64,000 nucleotides of DNA from Mesodorylaimus sp. YZB2_4. Taxonomy: Eukaryota; Nematoda; Enoplea; Dorylaimida; Dorylaimidae. The notes under the pieces are model-generated. The model did no database searches. It had not been told where the DNA came from and saw only the letters and a list, made by a program, of their open reading frames with translations. The stretch lies in the NCBI GenBank assembly GCA_030248295.1, contig JASANH010000523.1, positions 868,001-932,000 on the forward strand. Direction: 5' to 3'. Positions 23,485 to 34,177 of this stretch are shown one piece after another (within the stretch, counting starts at the first letter, position 1; each line of letters begins with the position of its first letter). Position numbers and translations under genes: made by a program.

Positions 23485-25687
23485 ATGACGCTCGTTGTCA
23501 TCGACCATTGTGCCATCTTGATAGCTACTAGATCTCTACCTAAGACACCCCAGGATACGAGTGCTCTGCGCATTCGCTGCTATCATGTAGCCGGAAGCAC
23601 TGGCATGCCCTTTTTTACTTCGCAGAAGATGCAATGTTACGCCAGCGAAGAGGAGGCAGCCAACTCGACCTGGTGGAAAGAGGATGCAGCGTGCAAGAAA
23701 CGGTTCGACTCGGCTACTGCTCCAGCAGGTAAGACATGCCGCGGGTCCCGAGGCAGGTGAAAAACTGATGAACTGTTCAATATTTCTCTCACTCTGACTA
23801 CTAAGCCGTCCATGCCGCCTTTTATGGTTATCGAAGCATGATGCCTTCTGCCTTTTCATTTTAGGCTGGTGTCTGGGAACTTATGATGGATGGAACTGCT
23901 GGAACCACACAGCTCCGAATACGACCGCTGTGTCTCCATGTCCTGTTTTTATGCACTGGAAGCCTCACGCTACCCCGGATCACAGGCAATCAGACATGAT
24001 AGCGACCAAATTTTGTCAGCCCGACGGTACTTGGTGGCGTAGTTCCTTAGGCAGAGAATGGGCCAACTACACCGCGTGCTTTGAGGATACGACCTTCTTC
24101 GATGTGAGGACAGTCTCAGTGAAACAAAACTGATGAGAAAATGGAGTCATGCTGCGCTTTATAGTTCCATCTCAGTTTGAGCATCATCTGGTACATTGGT
24201 TATTCCATCTCCGTTGTTCTCTGTCTCATGGCTCTGATCGTTCATCAGGTCTGCAAGTAAGCCGCGCCCTTCACCACGATGGTGAACAATCAATATTCTA
24301 ATTACGCTTCTAGATCTCTAGACTGCGGGCGGACAAAAGTGCACCAGCATCTTTTCGCATCGTACGTGTTGAACTGCTGCAGTCAAATTGCTTGGTTGCG
24401 TGTCCAAGCCGAAGTTGAAGTTCTGATGAAGAATCCTGTATGATTGGGTTTTTCACGGCTATGCATTTTATAGTTTGTAGCTTTCTCTTTTCTAGGCGTG
24501 GTGTCAGTTCTTGCACGTCATGGCTATCTACTTCCTGTTGAGTAATTATGCTTGGATGTTCTGCGAGGGCCTGTATCTTTATTGCGTTCTCAAAATGACC
24601 TTCATTAGGGAACGTCGATTATTGATTGGCGTGTGCATTGTTGGATGGGGTAAGACCCCTGGCACCATCTTATTGTCCGTCCAAAGGGCACATTTACGCA
24701 GATCACAGCTGTTTCAGGGTTCCCATTGATGCCTACCGTATCGTACGTTTGCCTAAGGCTGGGTTGTATTCAGCACAGTCAACAGCTCCAGAAGTGAGAT
24801 GACTGAAGTGTAATATGCACGGTCGTCATATGACATTTTAAAATACTGTAGCTGTTGGAATCTTCTAATACCAAACTTATGGTGGTCTTACGCCTCGTTT
24901 GCCTTGGTTTGCCAGGTCGTAAGTACGTACGAAAGTTTTTGTTCCAGAAATCTTGATCAGTCTCTTTTAGGTTAATTTTGCCTTCCTCGTTGCCATCCTA
25001 CGACTAGTCTATATCAAGTCCACGGATCCAGCGGTCAACGATCAAAACAGCAGTTCCTTCAAAAAGGTTTTGTAAGTCGTTTCATGGACAGACTTTGTCA
25101 GTGCCAGCTGATCACAAGTGTTCCGTTCTAATTTCAGGGTGCTCATTCGAGCGCTGTTCATCCTTGTGCCTTTATTCGGAGTGCAATACCTTCTTAGCTG
25201 TTTCTACAGGCCGACCGATCCTTGGTCTGCTCTGACAGCAGTATATGAAATCTGTTATGCAATGTTCACTTCTCTGCAGGTACCCTGGCCTGATGCGATC
25301 AGTGGACAAACTGCAACTCATTGCTTTATTTGTAGGGAGCTGCTGTTGCCACACTTTTCTGTTTCTCCAATTCCGAAGTGAGCCCCATTTCGAATGGTGA
25401 GATCTATCTGCCTCAATTATCTGGATTTTTAGGTCAAAAGCGTTGTATCTCGAAAATGGTTTTACTGGCGATCATCCCGTTATGGTCACTCTCTGGTCAG
25501 CAACAGTGTCGTCGGCACTCCAGTCGCTCACTTTACAGGCAGCGTATCAGCATCAAGTCCACACACGAACACAGCAAGGGCTGCCTTGTCTCGTCAGCGA
25601 TGCAATTCGTTGACTCCCCTGTCCATAACCCGAAATGCATCGCCGAGCTTATTGGGGTACACACAATATGATAAAACCATGCTGTGA
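23485..25687 (+). CDS. Class B1 (secretin-family) peptide-hormone GPCR, calcitonin/DH31/PDF receptor-like
   Basis: After an uncertain 5' part, exons join in phase at (23626 or 23485)-23728, 23865-24103, 24165-24256, 24314-24437, 24496-24649, 24718-24793, 24852-24915, 24971-25071, 25138-25279, 25336-25377 and 25433-25687. The extracellular hormone-binding domain carries the expected cysteines (MQCYASEEE; GWCLGTYDGWNCWNHTAP; SPCP; FCQPDGTWWRSS; WANYTACF). The seven helices show class B marks: GYSISVVLCLMALIV, TKVHQHLFASYVLN, NYAWMFCEGLYLYCVL, a WGFPLMPT helix 4, CW and WW in loop 2, ILVPLFGVQYLL, and FCFSNSEVKSVVSRKW leading to helix 8. A Ser/Thr-rich tail ends at 25687. Such receptors couple mainly to Gs. 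Subfamily assignment is by eye only, and the signal peptide exon was not found. Confidence 0.88.
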
Positions 25688-26035
25688 TGATCGTGGTGTG
25701 TGAGCTTTGAGCTAACGCTGATGAATAGCATAGAACAGATAAATTGATGTGAATAATGACAAAACAGGATTTGTTGCTGATGACATGAAAGCCTTAGTTC
25801 CCCTAGGAACAGTCATAACCCTGGCTGGATGTGGTTAGGTACCGATAGAGTGCGCTGGCTGGTGGGGGATAGAGTAGCAATGTTATTGGATCCGCAAATA
25901 AACCTTGTAAATTAAAGGACAAAATGCTGTTTCCCTGGCAATATACATACAATACGTCATGCAATTTCAATAAGGACAGACGGGGCCACAATATATTCAC
26001 CCAGGGGAGCTTACTGCTCATATTCTTCCCTGTAT

Positions 26036-26749
26036 TTATGTGAAAGGGAATCTTTCATGGAAATGAGCATCCCACAGAACCACGTTACAGACTACTGCAT
26101 ACATTGCGAGAACAAGCATCCAACTAGGCACAGTATTCGTCATTCTGGTACCCGCCCTGTTACATCCATTTCCGCGGCAAGTATCCACAACGCCTTCCAC
26201 ACTCCTCCCGTTCAAATGAAACGTGCCTTTAAAGTTCCCCAAATCTTCAGTACTGCACTCTCGGACGAACGTGAAGTGATTCGTTACCATATCTGCGACA
26301 AGAAATCGTAAACCAACGAAATGAGCCCGTGTGCAAGAACTCACCGTATCCAAATAGTTTTATGCAGAATGACGCTGGAAATAAGCCAGCGCTCTGTCGC
26401 CTCGAGGCCTTGCAGTACCTTTCATAAGTGACTTCATGCGGGTTCAGCGGGTCCTCGCAGGCACGATTTGAGCCGTTGTTGGAGGAGCATCGATAACAAC
26501 CGATGCGTGCCGAGGCTGAATAGAAAGTCATTCGATGTATAGTTGGACCAAACGCCATTATCAGATGCCATAGGGGCCAACGACTTTCAGGAGAATACAG
26601 CAAGGAGTTATAGAGCAACCTCAAACATAATGTACATAATCTACCCTGATGATATCCCTACTCAAGCAATCAAAGACGACCGTATTAAACTTACATTTCT
26701 CCACCAAAAAGGCCAAAACTATGAGGGGTAACACCAGCCAGGGAGTCAT
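26036..26749 (-). CDS. Ly6/quiver (sleepless)-like GPI-anchored protein
   Basis: Three exons in transcript order 26749-26695, 26515-26345 and 26292-26036 give 160 residues. MTPWLVLPLIVLAFLVEK is a signal peptide. The mature part has the three-finger pattern: CYRC near its start, RACEDP, YCKA, SFCIK, RECST and a closing CRGNGCNRAG, about ten cysteines. A hydrophobic C-terminus (WMLVLAMYAVVCNVVLW) suits GPI attachment. Insect quiver-type proteins modulate ion channels and receptors at the neuronal surface; that role here is inference. Splice sites are GT-AG and phases agree. Confidence 0.8.
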
Positions 26750-27593
26750 AGCAGTAGGACACGCATTGTACTGGCTCTGCTGCTTACCAGTTTGACATCG
26801 ATGTGTGATGCTCATTGGCAGGCCGCTCCGACTAATTTGCCTTATTCGCCCCTAGGATTTCTATTCTTCAGTTGGGTGGGCAGGCATCTGGACGAACTCG
26901 CCATCGGCCTCCATATCCGACTTCTTTCAAGCACTTCAATTTATATAAATTGCACAAACCATTCGTAATGGCCTCGATGAGGACAGCTGAGGAAATGGAG
27001 ACGGATGAAGTGTACAGCACGCTACCAACTGGAAGAGCGCTATATGAGTCCATGCTCGGAATCTCAGGTCGATTAGAATACGATGGATTTGTTCCTGACA
27101 TAATGGACCTTGGCAAAACAGAACTGTCATTCATCACTGCTAGCCAGCCTTCACTTTAAATACCCTTCTGCCAGATTTGCACATTCTGACCTCCCTTAAC
27201 CAATTGCGCATTAGAGTGCCTCTGCCCATGGGCTACTGTATTCGCCACGCCACGTATGAAGCCCGCCTAATGTAAAATATACTTTGACGTACATATGGCG
27301 ACTAATTGCATGCAGCCGCCCCATGAACTACCGCCCCATTCGAAAAAGCACTCAGATTTTGTTAGTTTCCCAGATACCAGAAACGTGGTTTAGAGACTTT
27401 ATAGAAATCAGCCCTCATTAATCGAATTAGATATCCTATGAGTACCTTGAAACCATGCCTACCTTGACTAAGTACGTCCACTATTTTTCCCTCCTTTAGA
27501 AGGAGGTATTAGAAAAAGAGGACGTGTGGCCAGATGGGCTCCGATCGAGGTGATAGGTAGCAAAGCGCACTCGCACTGGTTACTTGCTCGAAA
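26750..27593. other. Intergenic, nothing supported
   Basis: Open frames on both strands at 26868-27159 overlap each other. The plus-strand one reads as a hydrophilic peptide without domain or clear splice sites. The stretch should hold the upstream region of the minus-strand Ly6-like gene and of the plus-strand membrane protein. Confidence 0.35.
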
Positions 27594-28040
27594 ATGAGAA
27601 CTTGGATCTCTCATCCAAGAAACTGGATAGGATGGGGTCAGTCGCTGGAAACTTACCCGTCGGGAGTGCATCTCACGCTGGTTCCCAGTCAAATGTACGA
27701 TACGAACGCGCGAGGTGGGCAGTGGATCTATTGTATTGGTATCTTAGAATGCCTGGTGGCAATAATTACTTTCGTGGTCAAAATGATTCGTTTCGCAACT
27801 ACGAATGAGCCTGATCGCCTGGGTGAAATAATGGTAGCCTTTATATGCTTGCCTGTTGCTGTGGCTGCCGGAGGGGCTATAATGTGGGACGTGACAAAAC
27901 CAGAATCGACCATTTACGCTCTTTTTATCTATCACTTTCTGGTATTGCACATGGATACACTAGCTTATATGTATCGTAATCTCCTTCGAGTGCATATGGA
28001 AGAAGGAGAGGTTTTTGCGAGACAAATTGGAGCAGAATAA
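27594..28040 (+). CDS. Small three-helix membrane protein, family not recognised
   Basis: One uninterrupted frame of 148 residues. Three hydrophobic segments are clear, at about residues 44-64 (IYCIGILECLVAIITFVVKM), 79-98 (IMVAFICLPVAVAAGGAIMW) and 105-126 (TIYALFIYHFLVLHMDTLAY). The region before the first helix contains TYPSGVHLTLVPSQMYD, and the C-terminal 20 residues are charged. The reading frame begins at an ATG 10 bases into a second overlapping frame. An additional 5' exon cannot be ruled out. The length and helix spacing look like a real gene, but I recognise no family. Confidence 0.5.
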   Translation: MRTWISHPRNWIGWGQSLETYPSGVHLTLVPSQMYDTNARGGQWIYCIGILECLVAIITFVVKMIRFATTNEPDRLGEIMVAFICLPVAVAAGGAIMWDVTKPESTIYALFIYHFLVLHMDTLAYMYRNLLRVHMEEGEVFARQIGAE

Positions 28041-29330
28041 AAGTACGATGACCACGCTATTTGGGACACTGTTCGGATTTCGAGGGCCATGTGAGGAAGG
28101 GAATTTGGAAAAGTGGAGTTGAGACATACCTGGCCCACGGCACCTGCAGGCCACCGTGATGTAGATATCCATATTATGTCCAGCAAGCCTACTGTATGGC
28201 TAGACTATGAAGTCAGCAACCAGCATTGTTAATCTAACCGTCTCCAGTCGCGCCCGCATCTCTGTACCAGTACATACACATGCAGCCCGCAGGAGTACGC
28301 AAAGAAAAAACTGGTTAAGACTGGTTCGACTCCTGGAGCGATTGGCTCGGGAAACTTTTCACAATGGAAGAATCGAGTAGTTAGACACCGTCTTCACAGA
28401 CTCGAGCAGGTCGCTGAACTTCTTGCACACACCAGCTGACACACGTCAGAGTAGAACTGGATTTTATAAGTTCGAATTCGAAACTAATGACGAACTTATG
28501 CTCAAGTGAGGGGCGTTATTGACGAGAGGCGGTGTTATGACTCCCTAAGTTCGACGAATCTCGTGCCCATGACTTTGGTAAATACGGATATGAGATGGTG
28601 TTGGGACAGGAGTCAGTGAAACCTCCAACATTATGCACGAGCTAGGGAAATGGATCTCTGCTCGTGTGTGGTTTTTGAACTCGCATTCTGGTTCTCTTTG
28701 CTCACCTTGCCCCGAATCGACTACTACATAGTGTGTGTTGAATGACGGCCACGTAGACCCCGCGTTGCATACAACACGGCTACGAGTACGTACATGCCTT
28801 TATTGGACAGGGCAGCGGAAGTGCTCGTGTCGGTCGATTCGGAGCTGCCGACGCAGGTAGAAGCAGAAGAGGGTTGAAGGATGTATACGTGAATCGATAT
28901 GAGGCTGATGGCTTCCTCGTTCTTCTACGTACCAGTCGGCTAGTCGGCAGAAATTTTTTTAATTCGCTGCTAGCGAGTAACAGTTTGAGATGCCTTTCGG
29001 CACGCCGCGCATTCGCTTCCGAGTAGGAACATGAAACATGGGATCGCGGAGCGGAAATGGGTCGCGAATTGGGTGGTGACCAATTCGCGTCCATGCTCTA
29101 TTTTCCGACCAATACCATTAGCTATTGTTCGGAGTAGCGATCGTTATTGTCGCATCGTCTGTGACTGACCTCAGGCCGTGAATAGTGTCTGCCCATCTTC
29201 ACCCCCAGCCTGTTCTTTTCAGGTGGTCCGTGCAGCTTTGGAAGATCGTGGATATTGTGGCAGTCTTCCCATACGCTCAGACGGCTGGTTTTTACCAGCA
29301 GAAACATTCGTGAGCCGCAGAGGGAGAAGA
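28041..29330. other. Intergenic before the SLC10-like gene
   Basis: No convincing exon. A minus-strand open frame at 28780-29094 is arginine- and serine-rich with low complexity and no domain. An open frame continuous with the SLC10-like gene extends upstream from 29331 to 29178, but a signal peptide begins at 29331. Confidence 0.35.
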
Positions 29331-31166
29331 ATGAGGAGTCTGAGCCATCTAGAGGGCTTCCTAGTCGTGACTTTATGCTTGCCCCTTGTCCTCGCTGGAC
29401 CATCAGACTCTGCTTCAAGAAGTAACCAAAGTCAGGATCGAATTAGATCGAAGCCAAACACATCGACTGAATCCATTACTTTGCCTCATCGATTGATCGA
29501 AGGCAGCGTGGATGTGATTATCCTCAATGTCAGTGACGGTATTTGGCGCAATGGAAAGCACATGGAGGACAAGCTGAGTCACTTCGTTGTCGAGAGTTAT
29601 GTGGTGACGTCGAGGAACCCCCGAGTGGCTAAAATTCTGAATTCTTCCTTGGTATCAGCATCATCTACAGACGAGCAAGGTGATCAACCTCAAACACCTC
29701 GATGGGAAGAGGTGCTTTGGGACGAGGGTGGTGTGTCAGCCTTGAGCGTCAAGATTTCTGGGCGTAGGGTCGGCAAGACTGTGGTCGATGTTTCAGTTTA
29801 CGGCTTTGTCACTGACGCTGACAATGATACTGCTCACTTAGTGCAACGAGAAGGCAGGCGAGCCAACGAATTGGGCGACACATGGTCGGCGCCAGCCAAG
29901 GAATTACGTCTGGTGATGTCAGTGGACGTGTGCGTGCTCAGACGATCGGTGTATCACAGACTCAGTTTTGCCTTCACGATTTTTGTGGCAATCATCACAG
30001 TGGTCACCACATTCCTCATTGGCACGCAATTGGACTGGAAGATCATCGTGAAAGAACTGAAAAAGCCGGCCTCACTCCTCGTTGGCGTCGGATTCGAGTT
30101 CATTTTGATGCCATTGGTAAGAGACAGAGTTTTGATCTGACCCTTCTCTATGTCCTGCCTGGGATTTTTGATGTATCTGTGTCCCATTTTCGTGGACTCT
30201 GCTAGTGAATGCTGACCCCTTTCTGTTTTAGGTGGCCTTTCTCCTGGCTCTCACTATATTACGAGGCAATTACGGCTGGCAGTTAGCCTGCTTAGCTATC
30301 GGGGCGTGTCCTGGAGGAGGGCACAGTCCATTCTGGACAATGATGCTGGATGGAAATCTAGATCTTGCCGTTGCAATGTCGTTCGTGGCCAGCGTGTCTG
30401 CACTAGGTAATGGACCTACTTTTTTCGGATGGTCTCGTTTTCGGATAATTGAGTGTCGCTTTCAATTTTAGGCGTGCAACCATTTTGGTTATTTACCTTG
30501 GGCCGAATCTTTTACGATGGCCGGGTTACCATCCCCTACATGACAATTACGGGTTCGCTCTTCGGCTTAGTTTGTCCAATATTTTTTGGTTTAGCTTTCA
30601 AACATTTTTTGCCTGTCTATGCCGAACGGATAGGGCGTATTTTGAAACCAGTGACAGTAGTCAGCTTTATCATAGTTGGAATCTTCGGCTGTGGTGTCAA
30701 CTCCTACGTCTTTGCCTTACTTGACTGGCGTCATTTCGTGTGTGGAATGCTGTTACCATATGCAGGCTACGTCTTGACATATCCCTTATCCCGATTCCTC
30801 TTCCGACGAAACCACGCTGACAGTCTGGCCATAGCTGTTGAAAATGGCTGCCTAAATGTGGCCGTGCCCGTTGTTCTGCTTCAACTCAGTTTGACTCAGC
30901 CGGACGCCGATCTCAGCCTCGTCGTTCCGGTGGGCATGGTCATTTGTTCCTCGTGGCCACTCTGGATATATTTTGTTTATCTGGTCATCAAGAAACGTTT
31001 CGCCACTCTGGATAAAACTGCAGACAGTGAAAAAGCCACTGAAGCGGCCAGAATGGAGAAAGTGAGCGCAGAAACTACGAATACGTCACTCGAAGGTGAT
31101 TACGTACGTGGGAACGGTGTCGAAAAAGAGCCAAGAGGTGATGCGAACTCTAAACATGATTCATAG
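29331..31166 (+). CDS. SLC10-like (sodium/bile acid symporter family) membrane carrier
   Basis: Three exons, 29331-30116, 30232-30406 and 30472-31166, join in phase to 551 residues. ATG 29331 was chosen because a signal peptide follows at once (GFLVVTLCLPLVLAG). Then comes an extracellular N-terminal region of about 200 residues with NxS/T sites, as in the P3/SLC10A3-A5 branch and unlike NTCP or ASBT. The carrier domain has about nine helices, starting at LSFAFTIFVAIITVVTTFL. It carries the family signature ACPGGGHS followed by FWTMMLDGNLDLAVAMSFVA, and the discontinuous-helix element ENGCLNVAVPVVLLQLSL. The substrate cannot be read from sequence; Na+ coupling is family knowledge. The residue after the signature Ser is Pro where Asn is common. 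The C-terminus is charged and cytosolic. Confidence 0.87.
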
Positions 31167-31625
31167 CTTGCATGCTCTGTGCAGAGGATTCTTTGCCGGA
31201 TAGCGATATTGTTTTTCTCTGATAGCGACAAAAAGAAGCATGCTGTAATGAAAGCAAGTGTGTCACGTTTAGATTACTGTGCCTCGCGAAGGATAATGTG
31301 CTTCGACAATAATATGGATGTGACAGAGAAATAAGTTGTGCATGGAGTCACACGTTGAGAGAAAACATAACTAGACAGAAACCCTTGCAGCCGTGCTGGT
31401 CATGGTGTGAGAGAGATGGTCATCGATCTGCCCGAGATGGGAAATGTCAGCCCCTCGGGTTGATGTTTCAGCTGCAGATGCAGTCCTATATCAGCCTTGC
31501 TCCAGCTCCTCTGACTCAGGTCAGTCGCATCCTCTCTTACGCCCGCCAATTGGAGATATGCAACAGCATCTTCTACAACACAGAATTATGATCGAAACTG
31601 ACTCAGCTCTCGCTTTCATACCGCT
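31167..31625. repeat. Intergenic spacer with partial R3 repeat
   Basis: A partial copy of dispersed family R3 lies at about 31380-31472 and includes CCCTCGGGTTGATGTTTCAG. The rest is AT-rich and should hold the 3' end of the SLC10-like gene and, on the other strand, the 3' end of the protease. No exon is seen. Confidence 0.55.
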
Positions 31626-32906
31626 TTATTTTTTTAGGGACGTCAGTTTCTGCATGGTTTCCTTGATCCAATCGACGTAGCCACTCACTCGTGCGAACAC
31701 GCCCGGCTTGTTCTCCACTGTGCACCGATCGCCATCTCCAAAGCTTGTTACTCCATGTTGGAGCCATCGGCCGTCCTGCTTACAGGCCAGCATACTTCCA
31801 GAGTCACCCTGTCGCGAAGAGAACTATCTTGGGGAGCGTACTAACAGTAAGCGAAATAGCCCTGCTTACAAGGCAGCCTCCACTCTCAGCTTTTAAGGAT
31901 CCTGCGCAAATCATGGACTTCTCTCGGTACATGGCGCTCCAACTTTTATAGCATGTTGCCGCGGAATGAACAGGTAATACAAGCTGCTGAAGCGCATCCG
32001 CGGATTCGAAATGGTTATTGCCTGCAACAAAAGTGGTCACACGGAGTCTTGATTGCGAGTTGGCTTACTGTTATTGCGGCCCCATCCGGTGAGGACGCAC
32101 GTTTGACTGACGGGAATGGGAGCACCTTGTTGTGGTAGGCAAAGAGGACGGATTGCTTCGTTGAATTTGATAGGACTAGCCAGCTTGACCAGGGCAATGT
32201 CATTGTTAATGAGAGTTTGGGTCATGACGAACTTGGGATGCATTCGGATCTCGGACACCTGTCTTTGCTGATTATACTGGCCCGGCACATTATGACGATG
32301 TCGACCAGCAACAACGCTCAACGTGCTGACAGAGACTGGCTGAGGATCAGCGAACCTAAAAGGCCAGTCTCGACACGCTGACTCCAATTACTCCCAAATC
32401 TTCTTACACTTACATCTGTCTCCGTGCAACGCAGTGAGCAGCAGTCAGAACAATGTCACTGGACTCCGAGTCGTCTTGTACACGCAAGAGAGTCGCTCCG
32501 CAAATAAATTTGCCTGGGAGGTTCGTGCTTACGGGCTGCCCAGGGCCAAGCGTGAGCCTTTGCTTCTTGTCCATTGATGACCTTACTGTCGCCAATAGTT
32601 GGTTGAAAGTTTGGGGCCTGCACTCCACATCCTATTCCGTCCCCTCCCGGCTGCTTTCTACGAGTCGTAGCATCAACCATCAAGGGTGCTTTTATGGCGC
32701 TCCACTCAACTAGGTCACTAAAACTGCTCCACTCTGGCGAAGAGGACCGGTTTAGGCTTTGACGTTGTTGCAATTCCTGGCTCGTTAGAATGCTGCCGTG
32801 AATCTGGACCTGAAAAGTAAGGCATTTCACTTACCCCTTGAAGGACAAATAGCACCTCACTGACCGAGCTAATAATCAGCAAAACACCCAATTTTAGTGG
32901 AGACAT
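31626..32906 (-). CDS. Secreted chymotrypsin-fold (S1A) serine protease, with a probable frameshift
   Basis: The first exon, 32906-32865, encodes a signal peptide (MSPLKLGVLLIISS). A pro-region follows, then KVINGQEAKAHAWPW (the activation site RVING-type), CGATLLRV, LTAAHC (catalytic His), NDIALVKL (Asp) and GDSGSMLAC (Ser). The C-terminus is YVDWIKETMQKLTSLKK. The residue six before the catalytic Ser is Gly, which does not suggest trypsin-like cleavage after Lys/Arg, and GDSGSM replaces the usual GDSGGP. Between WPW and CGA (32503-32540) the frame shifts by one base relative to the paralog at 38947-40166, and no intron of normal size can absorb it. This is either an assembly error or a recent pseudogene. 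Exon positions agree with the paralog. Confidence 0.75.
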
Positions 32907-32973
32907 CGTTCGAGGATCGCAAGGCTTCTATCTACAGCAGAAGCTGAATATGTGCCACTAGCTTGATGGGCAG

Positions 32974-32999
32974 CTTTTAAAGAGGTTCCTGATTTGCAT
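32974..32999 (-). promoter_or_regulatory. Octamer and TATA-like box upstream of protease 1
   Basis: Reading leftward, ATGCAAAT (32999-32992) is followed after 10 bases by TTTAAAAG (32981-32974), which lies 67 bases before the ATG. The same arrangement is found at the paralog. ATGCAAAT is the classic octamer bound by POU-domain factors; binding here is inference. Confidence 0.5.
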
Positions 33000-33027
33000 A
33001 CACCCATCAGACTGTAGCGGCACCTGC

Positions 33028-33321
33028 CGTTTTCGCCTGGCGAGTAAGCAGCTCCGATCCGTTCACCTACCTCGTTCAAATCAAGTGAACGCATATTTGG
33101 TGCCGGCAAACCAGAATCGCTGCTTCAGGATCTTCCTAGTGTGGGATCCAAATGACTCACAAACGAACAGTCAACTGTGCATACTATTATACCCCTGTTA
33201 CTGTTACTGTTTACTCCGCACGAAAACGCTGAAGCGCACTCAGATCGTGGGCACGTGTCGTTTTCGCCTGGCGATTAAGCAGCCCTTGATCCGTTCGCCT
33301 GCCTGGTTGAATCAGCTGAAC
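33028..33321 (+). repeat. Direct repeat of a 63-bp unit
   Basis: The units 33028-33090 and 33259-33321 both begin CGTTTTCGCCTGGCGA and share GATCCGTTC and GAAC blocks, about four-fifths identical. They lie upstream of protease 1 on the minus strand, so they could be promoter-proximal elements or part of a small repeat. Confidence 0.6.
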
Positions 33322-34177
33322 CCGTCTTGTCCAAATAGTGAACATGCTGCTCAAAGGTGAGATGCTGTCACTGCCCAGATCTCGTGAGACTTTGCGTGAA
33401 TCCACTGTTCCACGCAAGAAGGCCCGATCTGGAACTGCGCGTTAGTAAAAGGGCAAAAACAAGCAGAAGGAAAAAAGTATCAAGCAGACCAGGTCATATT
33501 GCCACTCTGACTGTCGACGCTCGAAACCTGACTCCCGAATTTATGCAGTCGAAAAGGCCTTTGCCTCACGGGTATACTGTATTATTTGGAAAAAGTCTAT
33601 TGGCAATGCGATTTCTTCAAGCAGACCTGTTCGGCACGAATGCATACTATCGGATGCGATCATCCCATGCACTCGCACTCGCCCATGTCGAAGTGCCCCT
33701 GCCAGTCGAATTCCACGACTGCTGTTCCTGTATCGCCATTCAAGCCAGGACGTGGCGGGGTGATTCATTCGAGCTACAGGGTCCTCGCAACACTCGATAT
33801 GTTTCCCTGTAGCACGTCTGCAGTGCATAAATTAGTCCAGCAAATCTGAACCTGCTCCAGTCCAACTTCAATAAAACACGAGGCGTGTGGGCATTCACGC
33901 TAGTCTCGTGGACTTGGTCGTTCCAATTAAGGCCGCATAGGATGGCTCTGGCTCATACAAAGACAACCAGTAATTTACTTGTTTCATTCAACCTATCATG
34001 AATCTAATCTCAAATATCCTAGCTATGCTAGCATAATGAACAAACATGAAGCCAGAATGAACCATAAATCAGAAAATCCAACTAACCGAGATAAACGGAA
34101 ACGAAGAAAAGTGAACTGTTTGCAACAAAGAATCAAGCTTTTTGAAGTGGAATGAAAGGCAAAGTGAACTCCTGATT
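33322..34177. other. Intergenic, no supported gene
   Basis: Overlapping open frames on both strands at 33357-33849 have no domain or splice pattern. The rightmost part is the AT-rich 3' flank of the coiled-coil gene. One TACTGTA motif lies near 33568. Confidence 0.35.

Noticed and set aside
32529..32547. 19-bp intron in the first protease
   Set aside because: GTAAGC and CAG are present, but such an intron would be far shorter than any other in the window, so a frameshift is more likely.
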